Part shown: piece after piece, positions 33,534-43,474 of the stretch
Layout: each line of letters opens with the position of its first letter
How positions within the stretch are numbered: the first letter of the stretch is position 1
Assembly: GCF_003412465.1 (NCBI RefSeq)
Contig: NZ_QTJV01000001.1
Coordinates: forward strand, 496,001-560,000
Origin: Chitinophaga silvisoli
GTDB lineage: Bacteria > Bacteroidota > Bacteroidia > Chitinophagales > Chitinophagaceae
Direction of reading: 5' to 3'
Length of the DNA stretch: 64,000 bases
The notes under the pieces: generated by a model
The model's input: the letters and a program-made list of their open reading frames with translations, nothing else
What the model was told of the DNA's origin: nothing
The model's database searches: none
Translations under genes and position numbers: made by a program

Positions 33534-36500
33534 TTAGAATTTAACATTCAGGTTAACGCCAAAGGATTTGCTTGTAGGCAGACCGGCATATTCAAGACCC
33601 TGCGCATTACTATTGCTATAGTTGGATTCAGGGTCAATGTTTGGTGTAGACTTCTTGAAGTAGAACAGGTTGCGCCCTACCAGCGATACGCTTACACCAT
33701 GCAGTTTGTTGTGCAGGGCGGAGCTGCTGAAGTCGTAAGTCAGGCTCACAGAACGGAACTTAATGAAGTCAGTCTTGTACACATGCAGGGCTGAGATACT
33801 AGCCAGCTGGTTGTAGTAAGTCTGTGCATCAATAGTGGTTGTTACAGGAGCACCTGCATCATTTACACCAGTTACGCTGATGCCACCCTCACGGCCAGGC
33901 AGTGTTTCTTTCTGCAAACCATATTTATAGGCATTCGCATTTGTACCTGAGTAAATAGAGCCACCTGATTTGAAATCGATCAGGAAAGAGAGGTGGAATT
34001 GCTTATAAGCAAAATCATTACTCCATCCTCCGCTCCATGGTGCTACACCCGTTCCTGCACTCACCAGTGCATCTGTGCGCTGTGGCAGACCGGAAGCATT
34101 TACCACCAGGTTACCTTTTCCGTCTTTCTTATAATCGTATACCATAATCTGCGCATACGGTTTACCTACCACATGCTCTATGAAGGCTGATTCAGTGCGG
34201 GATTCACCATTCTCTACCACCATTTCGTTCTGACCCGGTGCCAGCTGGATCACCTTGTTTTTATTATTCGCAAGGTTCAATGTGGTGGTCCAGGTAAAGA
34301 CACCGGATTTTACAGGACTGCCACCGATCATCACCTCGAAGCCTTTATTCTCAAGTTCACCCACATTCACGAGTGCACTGGAATAACCGGAACCTAATGA
34401 TACAGTTGCGGTCACGATATCGTTCGTCGCTTTCTTGCTGTAGTAGCTGAAGTCACCAAACACATGATTGTTGAACAACTTGAACTCAGCACCTACCTCC
34501 AGTTCTTTTACCTTCAGTGGTTTCAGCGCTTTGTTAGGAATCTTGTTGTCAATATCCCCGATAGGTGCTCCGTTTACAGTAGCTCCCAAAGTGCTGTAGT
34601 ACAGGGCTGTTTTATATTCATCCGCATCACCGCCTACCTGTGCATAACCGGCACGGAGTTTACCGAAGTTCAGCCAGTTAGCATGTAAGTTTTCAGAGAA
34701 AACGTAAGAGATGGTAGCAGATGGATAATTGTAGGAATTGTTTGCCATCGGCAGGGTACTGCTCCAGTCGTTACGATCTGTCAGGTTCAGATACAGGACG
34801 TTGCTGTACGCCAGTTCCAGTGCTCCATACACAGAGTGTACTTCTTTTTTGTACTCGATGAGTGTACTGTTTTTTGTACCTGCAGTAGATGGGTTGTACA
34901 CAAATGGGAAAGCAAAGTTGGATGCGGTTACATCATTTACCTTATCATTCTTTTTCAGCAGGTTGGCACCGGCATTCAGATTCAGGCTGATTTTAGGCGT
35001 GATGTTTTTGTTCACACCAATCAGTACATCCGCATTCATTTCATTGAACTGCCTGTTACGCTCTAAGTCCAGGCTACCGGTAGGGCGGTAAGCAGTACCC
35101 CAGGGTGTAATAGAAGTTGCATTGAAGCCGAAGTAGTCATTGGCTACACGACCCTGGATGTACAACCAGGAAGTAGGTGAGTAGCGCAGGCTGGTCATCC
35201 CAATCACGCGGTCCTTCTTGGTGTTGTTCATAAAGCGGTAAGCGGCAAAGTAAGGATTGGTGCTGAACAGATCACTGCTAAACACGGTTTCATTACCCTG
35301 TGCATCGTAGCCCGGAGCCAGGAGGGAAGCCTTTACATTCGCCGGCAGGAAGGCAATAGCATAGTTACCATTACCGGGGGCATCGCTCAGGTTAGAGCGG
35401 TTGTTGGTTACTTCCTTGGCGTATGTAATGTTAGTCTGTCCGCTCCATTTCTCAGACAATTTGTAATTGAGGTCCAGGTTCACGTTGTCACGGATATACT
35501 CTGTGTTCGGGTAAATACCGTTGCTACGCAGGTCGCCGAGTGCTACACGATAAGTGGTTTTATCAGAGCCGCCAGCTACCGAGATGGTGTTGCTGAGCGT
35601 GTTGCCTGTTTTATAGAAGTCTTTCAAATGGTTACCTTGTTTGGAATAGGGATGTGTCTGACCGTCAAAGAGTGTGACAGCAGAGCCATCCAGTTTGGTT
35701 CCCCAGCTGGAGAGGCCACTATTGAGGGCAGAAGTTTTATCAGTAGGATGTGCCCCCATGATACCCTGTCCGTATACTTCCTGGAAGTCGAGGAAGTCGT
35801 TCAGCTTATCCACCGTGATGTTGCTGTTCAGTTCTACTGCCAGCTGACCGGCTTTACCAGATTTGGTGGTAATGAGGATCACCCCGTTTACCCCACGCTG
35901 GCCATAAAGGGCAGAAGCGGCCGCACCTTTCAGGATGGTCATATCTTCGATGTCATCAGGGTTGATGCTGGAGATCCCATCGCCCAGGTCAGCGCCACCC
36001 CACATGGTCGCAGAGCCCAGGTTAGCGTTGTTCATGGGGATACCATCTACTACATAGAGGGGCTGGTTGTTGCCACTCAGTGAGGAGTTACCTCTGATGG
36101 TCACGCGGGATGAGCCACCAGGGCCTGTGGAAGGCGGGGCACTGTTTACACCCGCTACACGTCCTTCCAGTGCATTGGCCACGCTGATTTCGCGGGCTTT
36201 GGTCATATCTGCACCCTGTACTTTGGATACAGCATAACCCTGACTGCGGGCTTCTCTGCGTATACCCAGTGCAGTTACTACCAGTTCGTTGAGACCTTTT
36301 ACAGTTTCTTCCAGAACAATGCTGATGCTGTTGTCAGCACCTACCGTGATTTCCTTAGGGGTATAGCCAACGTAGGAAAATACCAGTACATCGCCCGTCC
36401 CCGCAGCGATGTGATAAGTTCCGCCTGCATCAGTTTTAGTCCCCTTGTTGCTATTTTTGAGAGTTACTGTCACACCGGGCAAAGGGTTGCCCTGAACGTC

Positions 36501-36653
36501 ACGCACAATACCCGTAATGTCTCTCTGTTGCCTTGCAGCATACGTTAAAAGAGAAGGAGCCGCAACGGCTGTCTGAATGCCGTTTATGAACATGAGGCTC
36601 AGCACAATGCCTGCGGCACTGCATGCTTTTGACAAGCGTAGTGTACGTTTCAT
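33534..36653 (-). CDS. SusC-family TonB-dependent transporter (pair 2)
   Basis: A 1039-residue transporter when started at the ATG at 36653 (MKRTLRLSKACS), which gives a normal signal peptide; a longer reading from 36725 adds 24 unlikely residues. It has a carboxypeptidase-regulatory-like domain (about 45-125), a plug with NNQPLYVVDGIPMNNAN and a barrel ending GVNLNVKF. No STN domain is present. A hairpin-forming sequence lies about 50-85 bases upstream of this start, and the 435-base gap before it suggests its own promoter. Confidence 0.92.
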   Translation of the reverse strand: MKRTLRLSKACSAAGIVLSLMFINGIQTAVAAPSLLTYAARQQRDITGIVRDVQGNPLPGVTVTLKNSNKGTKTDAGGTYHIAAGTGDVLVFSYVGYTPKEITVGADNSISIVLEETVKGLNELVVTALGIRREARSQGYAVSKVQGADMTKAREISVANALEGRVAGVNSAPPSTGPGGSSRVTIRGNSSLSGNNQPLYVVDGIPMNNANLGSATMWGGADLGDGISSINPDDIEDMTILKGAAASALYGQRGVNGVILITTKSGKAGQLAVELNSNITVDKLNDFLDFQEVYGQGIMGAHPTDKTSALNSGLSSWGTKLDGSAVTLFDGQTHPYSKQGNHLKDFYKTGNTLSNTISVAGGSDKTTYRVALGDLRSNGIYPNTEYIRDNVNLDLNYKLSEKWSGQTNITYAKEVTNNRSNLSDAPGNGNYAIAFLPANVKASLLAPGYDAQGNETVFSSDLFSTNPYFAAYRFMNNTKKDRVIGMTSLRYSPTSWLYIQGRVANDYFGFNATSITPWGTAYRPTGSLDLERNRQFNEMNADVLIGVNKNITPKISLNLNAGANLLKKNDKVNDVTASNFAFPFVYNPSTAGTKNSTLIEYKKEVHSVYGALELAYSNVLYLNLTDRNDWSSTLPMANNSYNYPSATISYVFSENLHANWLNFGKLRAGYAQVGGDADEYKTALYYSTLGATVNGAPIGDIDNKIPNKALKPLKVKELEVGAEFKLFNNHVFGDFSYYSKKATNDIVTATVSLGSGYSSALVNVGELENKGFEVMIGGSPVKSGVFTWTTTLNLANNKNKVIQLAPGQNEMVVENGESRTESAFIEHVVGKPYAQIMVYDYKKDGKGNLVVNASGLPQRTDALVSAGTGVAPWSGGWSNDFAYKQFHLSFLIDFKSGGSIYSGTNANAYKYGLQKETLPGREGGISVTGVNDAGAPVTTTIDAQTYYNQLASISALHVYKTDFIKFRSVSLTYDFSSSALHNKLHGVSVSLVGRNLFYFKKSTPNIDPESNYSNSNAQGLEYAGLPTSKSFGVNLNVKF

Positions 36654-37088
36654 AGATACTGCCTTTAAAAATTGACCTAATGGATGTTGTTGTTTCCCAT
36701 AGGAATGCCTGTGGATGTAGTACATCCATGCATTCCAGTTTACTGTTAGTGAGTTTGATTGTCGACTTTAGATTCTGGTTGATAAGCAGTATGACATAAT
36801 CTTTTCAGCTATGGGCCCGTTTAGCAGAAAGGAAGTAATGTGATACGGTGCGCCGTTATGAGCGCATTTCACCTATACCATTGTGATGCTTTACTAACAT
36901 GTTCAATACGTGATGCCCTGATTTGATTCCCCCTTAGTGTCTACAGGATTTTTTTCAGGTGCATAATGAGGTGTCGTGTGGAAATTAAAATAGTACCATC
37001 GTGTGAGAAAAAAATATTTCAGCTGCTTTCAATACATGAAAATTATATTGGGGTAGATGGCCTGTGGCGGGCATATTACTAATGAATA
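36654..37088. other. Gap between SusC pair 2 and SusD pair 3
   Basis: No credible gene is seen. The part near SusC holds the nested hairpin at 36702-36736. The rest is unremarkable mixed sequence with no exact TAnnTTTG on the minus strand. It likely contains the promoter and leader of SusC pair 2. Confidence 0.5.
36702..36736 (-). promoter_or_regulatory. Nested inverted repeat in the SusC pair 2 leader
   Basis: The inner arms TGGATGTA and TACATCCA are perfect around one base (36712-36728). The outer arms GGAATGC and GCATTCC extend the stem, with a small asymmetric bulge. It lies 49 bases before the SusC ATG. It could be an operator or an mRNA structure limiting expression. Confidence 0.4.
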
Positions 37089-38648
37089 TTAAGGTACATC
37101 CCACCACAACCTGGTCCCTCCATTATCTGGTCCCTTCAGGGTCGCTACAGCCCTGTTCACTCCTGCCTGGTTCGTAGTATACTCAAACTGTATAAATGGA
37201 ATCCTCCTGATAAATGTCTCTGTCGGTATCTTCCCGCCACTATTGTTTACTACAATCGGGAATAACTTCGGATAACCTGTACGCCGGAACTCTGACCACG
37301 CCTCCTGCCCGTCAGGAAATACCGCGATCCATTTCTGTGTAATAATCCTTTCCAGCTTACAGGCAGCCGTTGCTGCAGGATCCCATTGAATGGTGATTGT
37401 ACTCAGGGGGGAGTCTACATTATTCGCCGCATTCTGTGGATCAACATATCTCCTGGGTACGTAAGTACTATTATGTATATAATCATAATAAGCCGATGTT
37501 ATACCATATTGCTGGAAGGACATATAAATTCCCAGTTCATAATTATTCTGTACATCGCTCGCACCTTTCCATCCATACAATCCGGCTTCTGCCTTTAGAA
37601 AATAGGCTTCAGCCGCTGTTAATAACTGGATCCGCGATGGCAGCAGTGCCAGTTTTGAAAAACCTGTATACATGCCTTTACCGGCTATGGCAATGCCGTT
37701 CCGGATACCATGATATACAGAATCCTTCGCATCCACCGACCTGAAGTAGTAAGGCAACCTGGGATCGTGATACCCTGTCAGGATAGATTCCATCGGCGCG
37801 CCCATCCTGATATCATTCCATGAATTACAGATCACATTTACCGGGTGCGTGGCAGGGCTGATATCAATATTAAAATTATCGGCGACAGCGCTGATCAGGC
37901 CATAGGGGTGGGAGAGTGCTGCTTCTCCTTCCTGCTGTGCTTTGATAGGATCTACCTTTGAAATCCGGATGGCCAGGCGTAGTCTTAGGGTATTGGCCAG
38001 TCTTACCCATTTGGTATAATCACCTTTGTACGACAGGTCAAAATCTGCGAATCGCCTGGTGCCTGTACTGTCTGCAAAATGAGTGAGTGTTGTAATTGCT
38101 GAATCCAGGTCTTTGAAGAAAGCAGTATAAGCTGCCTGCTGTGAATCGTAATCAATGCTATGATCATCATTGATCATGGCATAATGTGTATAAATCACCG
38201 GGCCATAGATATCACTGATGCGATGCATCGCGATTACCTTCAGCAGTTGCGCCCATGCGTAGAAGTCCTTGTACTTGCCCCTTGCATTATCCATCACGAA
38301 TTTGCAGTTAGGCATCACGCTGCCATAGGCTGTCAGCCAGGCATCGTCATTCCAGCTGTCCAGCAGGTCATATGTCATATTGTTCCTGTTGTCCTGAAAG
38401 GGATTGGGTGTCATCATGTATCCGGAGAATACGTCACCCATCAGGTTCTGCTGTAATTGCGCTACGCTTACATCACTGCTGGATAGTATATTCAGCATGG
38501 ATTGTGTAAGCGGATCTCCCAGCAGTTTAAAGTTTCCTTTCAGTTCATCGTCATACAGGTCATACGGATTCGTGTTAATCTCTTCAAATTTGCGTGTGCA
38601 GGCAGTAAGCAGCAAAACAGCCATACACACCAGAATCGTGTTACGCAT
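37089..38648 (-). CDS. SusD/RagB-like lipoprotein (pair 3)
   Basis: A 519-residue lipoprotein with Cys17 in the lipobox LLTAC and a following TRKFEEINTNPYDL. The SusD-like group 2 pattern includes KWVRLANTLRLRLAIRIS mid-protein and GQEAWSEFRRTGYPKL late. It follows its SusC by 9 bases and belongs to the sigma/FecR-headed block. Substrate unknown. Confidence 0.9.
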   Translation of the reverse strand: MRNTILVCMAVLLLTACTRKFEEINTNPYDLYDDELKGNFKLLGDPLTQSMLNILSSSDVSVAQLQQNLMGDVFSGYMMTPNPFQDNRNNMTYDLLDSWNDDAWLTAYGSVMPNCKFVMDNARGKYKDFYAWAQLLKVIAMHRISDIYGPVIYTHYAMINDDHSIDYDSQQAAYTAFFKDLDSAITTLTHFADSTGTRRFADFDLSYKGDYTKWVRLANTLRLRLAIRISKVDPIKAQQEGEAALSHPYGLISAVADNFNIDISPATHPVNVICNSWNDIRMGAPMESILTGYHDPRLPYYFRSVDAKDSVYHGIRNGIAIAGKGMYTGFSKLALLPSRIQLLTAAEAYFLKAEAGLYGWKGASDVQNNYELGIYMSFQQYGITSAYYDYIHNSTYVPRRYVDPQNAANNVDSPLSTITIQWDPAATAACKLERIITQKWIAVFPDGQEAWSEFRRTGYPKLFPIVVNNSGGKIPTETFIRRIPFIQFEYTTNQAGVNRAVATLKGPDNGGTRLWWDVP

Positions 38649-38657
38649 AAAATCGTT

Positions 38658-41600
38658 TTAAAATGCAGCCTTCACATGTACGCCTATACTTCTTGTAGCC
38701 GATACCCCAAATACATCAATGCCCTGCAACCCATTTCCACTGCTCATAGCTACCTCGGGGTCAAACGGCGCATTCAGTTTAAAGAAGCACAGGTTCTTCC
38801 CCAGCAATCCTATCTGCAGGCGGTTGATGTACCTGCTTTTGACAGGTACTTCGTAAGTCAATGACAATTCCCTTAATCTTATATTGGTAGCATTATACAT
38901 ATACATTTCCCCGATGCCGGCTCTGCCCCCGATAGTAGAAAAGTACTTATGGGCATCATAAGGCACGGTAAGTGGAGTGCCGTTTTCATACACGGCATTC
39001 AACGCTACTCCGCCATTATCCCTGGCTTTGGCACTGCGCTCACTCACACCGTAGCTATCCAGTACGGAACTGGTCACGCTCATGACATCGCCTCCAAAGC
39101 GGCCGTCTATAAGGCAGTTGAATGTAAAGTGCCTGTATTCCAGGGTATTACTCCAGCCGCTGATCAATCGTGGATTAGGATTACCTACTTTCTTAAATAC
39201 ATTTCTTGTGACCAGGTTGCCCTGCTCATCTATCACATACTGGCCTTTCTCGTTTTTATACAGTTCCTTGTTGGTATAGATATCACCCCAGCTGCCGCCT
39301 TCCTTGATGAAGGAACCATACATGTTGGTGTTGAAGTCGGTGAGGATATAATAGTTGTCAGGACCGGCACCGGGAATGGTATTGCTACTCAGCTGAACGA
39401 CCTTGTTACAGTTCACGGTACAGTTGATCGTCGTTGACCAGCGGATATTGGTATGTTGTACTGGTACGACAGTAAGCGTGGCCTCCACACCATTGTTCTG
39501 GATATTCCCCAGGTTCAGGTAGTAGTAGAGATAGCCGGAGCCTGAGGGGGCACGTACTTCCATGTATTGCTGGTAGTTGTTATTCTTATACCAGGTAAAG
39601 TCAAAACTGATCCTGTCTTTCAGTAACCTGATTTCAGTACCGGCTTCCAGCGAACGGTTATCTTCCGGCTTTAAGTAAATACCCGGATAAGGAGTGCGGG
39701 TGTTGAAGTTGACCCTGGATACACCGGCAGTAGTTTGCAGGATAAACCTTGCCGGTCTTGATGAATAAGGTGCAATATCATTGCCTGCTTTTGCATACGA
39801 TAGCCGCACTTTTGCAAAACTGATGGCTTTGGGTAATTTAATCAGCTCACTGACGATGGTACTGATCCCCGAAGAATAATAGAAATAACCTTTGTCTTTG
39901 ATAGGAGTAAAGGCAAAGGTGCTGCTCCAGTCATTACGACCGGTGAGGTCAAGGAAGATACTATTTTTGAAATGCACCTGTGCACTTCCAAAGATGGCCT
40001 GCAGTTGTTTTCGCTCTACACTCTGCTGTGCATCGAGTGCATTGGAAGCAATGTTTTTTACAGAGAATTTATTGGCTACAATCAGGCCTTCTGCAGCCGT
40101 TGCATTGGTGCTGATAAGACTTCGGTCATGCGCCCTGATATCTGTAATACTGGCTCCCAGCATGCCTTGCAGTTTCCAGGAAGGATCTACCTGTTTGGCG
40201 GCAGTGAGCATCATATCAGCATAAAATTGTTTGTTACTTTCTTTCTCCAGCGTATACCTGCCATTAGGCGGGGAGAGTACCTGCTGAGTACCGGCGTATG
40301 CTTTTAATTCATATTGATCATCACTCTTGTCAAAGTTGGTTCTGCCCTGTAGCGTGAGCCAGTCATTGAAGCGGTACCTGGCGGAGAGAGAAGCGAGACC
40401 TCTGTAACGGTTATCTTCCCGCTCGTCTCTTTTCTGGATCCAGTATGGATTCTGCTGATCATCCTGGCCGCTCCATCCCATGGCATTATTGATATTCCAC
40501 CAGTTCTGCATGTACATATTCCGGGTATCGTCAAAGTATTCGTAGGCTTTATAACTGTTGAAATCAAGTCCTCTGGGAAATGTGTATAAACCGGTAAGCG
40601 GATTGTAGTATAAGCCGCTACCCGGTCTGTTTACGGCATATTGGGCAAGGAAGGAGATGTTTGCATCTACATGGAGTTTGTTCTCCATCAGGTCACTGGT
40701 GACGCGGATATTGAAATTATGTTTTTGCAGGCGGTTGATGGGCATGATGCCCCTGTTCATGGTATTCGAGTACGATATGTAGTATTGTGTTTTTTCAATA
40801 CCACCACTGATCGAAAGGCCATTCATAGAAGTCAGGCCCGTATTGAAGAACGGTTTTACATGATCTTTTGCCTGTAAGGGGGCACCCCAGCTATCAGCTG
40901 AACCGGCCTGCTTATCGTCGCTATAAGAAGGTGTTGTTTGTCCATACCGGTATTGCAGTGATGGCAGGAGCAAAGGTGTTTCAGCAGTCAGGTCCGAAGA
41001 TACTTCGATATGTCCTTTGCCTGAATAACCTTTTTTAGTCGTGATCATGATGACACCGTTAGCAGCCTGGCTGCCATACAATGCGGCTGCAGAAGCGCTT
41101 TTCAGTACGCTGATACTTTCAATATCATCAGGGTTCAGGTTCGAGATGCCATCTCCGCCATCGCGGCCCCCATTCCCGGTGATGCCTGACGATTCGCCCC
41201 AGATGTCAGTAGGTTGTGAGGGGGTGAAGTTGGCCATTGGTACACCGTCGATGATGTACAAAGGCTGGTTCTCGCGGGTGGATTTATTCCCTCTCAATAC
41301 GACTCTTGCGGAGCCACCTATACCGGAAGCGCTGCGGTTGATCATCACGCCGGCTATTCTGCCGGAGAGGTTATTGATCACATTGGCATCTTTCACGGTA
41401 GAGATATCGTCACTATTGAGTAAGCCGGTAGAGTAGGGGAGTTCCTTATTGTTTTTTGGAATGCCGAGTGCAGTAACGATGAGTTCATTCAGGCCTTTGA
41501 TATTTTCGGTGAGGGTGACATCGAGTTTGGAACCGGCTACAGGTATTAAGATTTCCCTGTTGATGTAACCAACAGACCGGAAGATCAGTACATCTGTCAG

Positions 41601-42086
41601 ACCCGTGTTGATCGTGTAGTAACCTGCGTCATCTGTCTTCACACCTCTTGTAGTATTTTTAATCATTACGGTCACCCCGGGTAGTGGTGAGCCATGCATA
41701 GAGACGACACGGCCACTGATTTCTTTCTGCAACAGGGCAGGATGATGCAGCTGTACACTTTCAGGGGTTTCACGCTGCGTGCTGACAATTACATTTTCTC
41801 CCCTAAGCGTAAATTTATATCCTGTCAATGTGGATAACTGGTCCAGTACCTGTGTTAAAGAAAGGTTGTTACAATGGAGAGACACCCGCTGATCCACATC
41901 GATAGAGGCTTTATCATAGTGGAAACTAATGCGTTGCTTATTGGCAATGGCATCCATGATGTCCGTCACGGGCTTGTTGAGAAAGGAGAGGCTGATCTGG
42001 GCAATAGCTTTCCTGCCTGGTAATAGTGCTATTAACAGGAATATTACGACAATACATACTTTCATTAAGTATGATCTTCCCTTCAT
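38658..42086 (-). CDS. SusC-family transporter with N-terminal STN signalling domain (pair 3)
   Basis: A 1142-residue FecA-like transducer. After a signal peptide (about 1-30) comes a secretin/TonB short N-terminal domain (about 32-112, with PVTDIMDAIANKQRISFHYD), then a carboxypeptidase-regulatory-like domain (about 125-205), a plug and a barrel ending GVHVKAAF. The STN domain touches the periplasmic part of a FecR anti-sigma when ligand binds, releasing the ECF sigma factor. Exactly those genes lie upstream (42391 and 43475). The start is 42086 or the ATG at 42065 (MKVCIVV). A surface signalling system controlling its own uptake genes is the clear reading. Confidence 0.93.
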   Translation of the reverse strand: MKGRSYLMKVCIVVIFLLIALLPGRKAIAQISLSFLNKPVTDIMDAIANKQRISFHYDKASIDVDQRVSLHCNNLSLTQVLDQLSTLTGYKFTLRGENVIVSTQRETPESVQLHHPALLQKEISGRVVSMHGSPLPGVTVMIKNTTRGVKTDDAGYYTINTGLTDVLIFRSVGYINREILIPVAGSKLDVTLTENIKGLNELIVTALGIPKNNKELPYSTGLLNSDDISTVKDANVINNLSGRIAGVMINRSASGIGGSARVVLRGNKSTRENQPLYIIDGVPMANFTPSQPTDIWGESSGITGNGGRDGGDGISNLNPDDIESISVLKSASAAALYGSQAANGVIMITTKKGYSGKGHIEVSSDLTAETPLLLPSLQYRYGQTTPSYSDDKQAGSADSWGAPLQAKDHVKPFFNTGLTSMNGLSISGGIEKTQYYISYSNTMNRGIMPINRLQKHNFNIRVTSDLMENKLHVDANISFLAQYAVNRPGSGLYYNPLTGLYTFPRGLDFNSYKAYEYFDDTRNMYMQNWWNINNAMGWSGQDDQQNPYWIQKRDEREDNRYRGLASLSARYRFNDWLTLQGRTNFDKSDDQYELKAYAGTQQVLSPPNGRYTLEKESNKQFYADMMLTAAKQVDPSWKLQGMLGASITDIRAHDRSLISTNATAAEGLIVANKFSVKNIASNALDAQQSVERKQLQAIFGSAQVHFKNSIFLDLTGRNDWSSTFAFTPIKDKGYFYYSSGISTIVSELIKLPKAISFAKVRLSYAKAGNDIAPYSSRPARFILQTTAGVSRVNFNTRTPYPGIYLKPEDNRSLEAGTEIRLLKDRISFDFTWYKNNNYQQYMEVRAPSGSGYLYYYLNLGNIQNNGVEATLTVVPVQHTNIRWSTTINCTVNCNKVVQLSSNTIPGAGPDNYYILTDFNTNMYGSFIKEGGSWGDIYTNKELYKNEKGQYVIDEQGNLVTRNVFKKVGNPNPRLISGWSNTLEYRHFTFNCLIDGRFGGDVMSVTSSVLDSYGVSERSAKARDNGGVALNAVYENGTPLTVPYDAHKYFSTIGGRAGIGEMYMYNATNIRLRELSLTYEVPVKSRYINRLQIGLLGKNLCFFKLNAPFDPEVAMSSGNGLQGIDVFGVSATRSIGVHVKAAF

Positions 42087-42390
42087 TTCAGCCCCGGTGA
42101 TTTAAACATAGTAAGCAGCAATAAACATTTATGGGGCTACCCAAATACTACATGCAGGAATGCTCTGGGGAGCGGATTATAATAGCTGGGAACCTCCGTT
42201 TTACGGAAGGAACCTTTGTAATAGTATCAAAACGTGTTAGATGTTAAAAAGGAGCCTGGATAAAAAGTAATTAAGCGTATGGAGAATTCCCTGAAGGAAA
42301 ATCTGCTACTGCTGTAACCGGGTTAACCCGGGGTCAAATTACTCCTGATGCAGTCTCGCCTGATTGTAGTGCCGGGGCTAACCCCATAAA
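42087..42390. other. Gap between FecR and the STN SusC
   Basis: No gene is seen. The 304 bases hold the 14-bp palindrome at 42318-42331, a smaller GGGGCTAACCCC repeat near 42374-42385 next to the FecR stop, and a short CTCCGT/ACGGAAG hairpin near 42194-42209. It presumably contains the promoter that responds to the sigma factor. Confidence 0.45.
42318..42331. promoter_or_regulatory. 14-bp perfect palindrome CCGGGTTAACCCGG
   Basis: A perfect palindrome in the FecR to SusC gap, with a related GGGGCTAACCCC about 45 bases away. It could be a protein-binding site or a processing/termination hairpin downstream of fecR. Confidence 0.35.
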
Positions 42391-43377
42391 TTATTTCTTA
42401 TTTTTTAAAATTACAGTGTCGCGCGCTTTTGACCATGACAGCGATTCGGTCAGGCAGATTGTTTCCAGCACATTTTGCAGGGTTTCCTGCCGGAAGCTAC
42501 CGGTATAGGTCCATGCTTTCTTGTCACTTTGGTTGATAATAGTTACAGCAAAGGTATTTTCAATGGCGTTGCGCACCTGTTCATACGATGCATCTTTGAA
42601 TACCAGGGTTCCCTGTTGCCATGCGGTGGCCTCCGGAGTGCTGAAGTTGGACCGGCTTACCTGCAGGCTTTGCAGGTCATAACTCAACTGTTCACTTGAT
42701 TCGAGTACTACTGGCTTTTTGCCGCTGGCGGTCACTTGTACTTTACCACTCAGCAATGCCACGGTGATTTTCTGTTCGTTCCTGTAAGCGCGTATATTGA
42801 AAGAGGTGCCCAGTGCTGTGGTACTGAGGCCTCCGCTGTGTACGGTGAAATGATGTGCGGGGTCGGGGGCTACGTCAAAGTAGGCTTCTCCGTCTTCGAG
42901 ATAGAGTTCACGACTTTCCCTGAAATGTACGGGGTACCTGAGCCGGCTGCCGGCATTGAGCACAACCGTGCTGCCGTCTTCCAGTTGCAGGTGTTCAGTC
43001 TTACCTTTTACGGTAGTGATGATATAGCATCCGTCAATAATTTCTTTATGGTTGTCAACTTTGGCAATGGGAGTCTGACCCGCAGGTATTGCGGAGCGGG
43101 TATAGTGCTGGAAAAACCAGCTGGCGGCAGCTACCAGCATAGTGATAGCGGCGGCGGCATAGAACCACGGGCGCATTGTACGCCGGCGGGGCATGTTGAT
43201 TTTCTTTTGCAGTGCAGCGTGTACATCTGCGAGGTCCTGCTGGATGACAGTTTCTGGAATGTGTGTAACAGGCTGTTGTATCCCTTCAAACCACTCTTCT
43301 ATCAACTGTTTTTCCCCGGCTGTGGACTGTTCTTCGTTATAACGTTCCAGTATTTTCTTTATCTGATCAAGGTTCAC
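42391..43377 (-). CDS. FecR-family anti-sigma factor
   Basis: A 328-residue membrane regulator. The N-terminal cytoplasmic part (about 1-68) would bind the sigma factor. A single transmembrane helix follows (about 70-90, WFYAAAAITMLVAAASWFF). The periplasmic FecR domain spans about 115-215, with GKTEHLQLEDGSTVVLNAGS. A DUF4974-type C-terminal domain spans about 255-325. It sits 97 bases downstream of the ECF sigma factor gene and upstream of the STN-bearing SusC, the standard order for Bacteroidota trans-envelope signalling. Confidence 0.93.
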   Translation of the reverse strand: MNLDQIKKILERYNEEQSTAGEKQLIEEWFEGIQQPVTHIPETVIQQDLADVHAALQKKINMPRRRTMRPWFYAAAAITMLVAAASWFFQHYTRSAIPAGQTPIAKVDNHKEIIDGCYIITTVKGKTEHLQLEDGSTVVLNAGSRLRYPVHFRESRELYLEDGEAYFDVAPDPAHHFTVHSGGLSTTALGTSFNIRAYRNEQKITVALLSGKVQVTASGKKPVVLESSEQLSYDLQSLQVSRSNFSTPEATAWQQGTLVFKDASYEQVRNAIENTFAVTIINQSDKKAWTYTGSFRQETLQNVLETICLTESLSWSKARDTVILKNKK

Positions 43378-43474
43378 AGCGTTGTAATTTAAATAATGTC
43401 CTAATGTATCTATTGTTTGTCCCTAACGTTAGTGATGCTCTTAATGGTGTCGTTTCAAGTTGCAACAAGTACCA

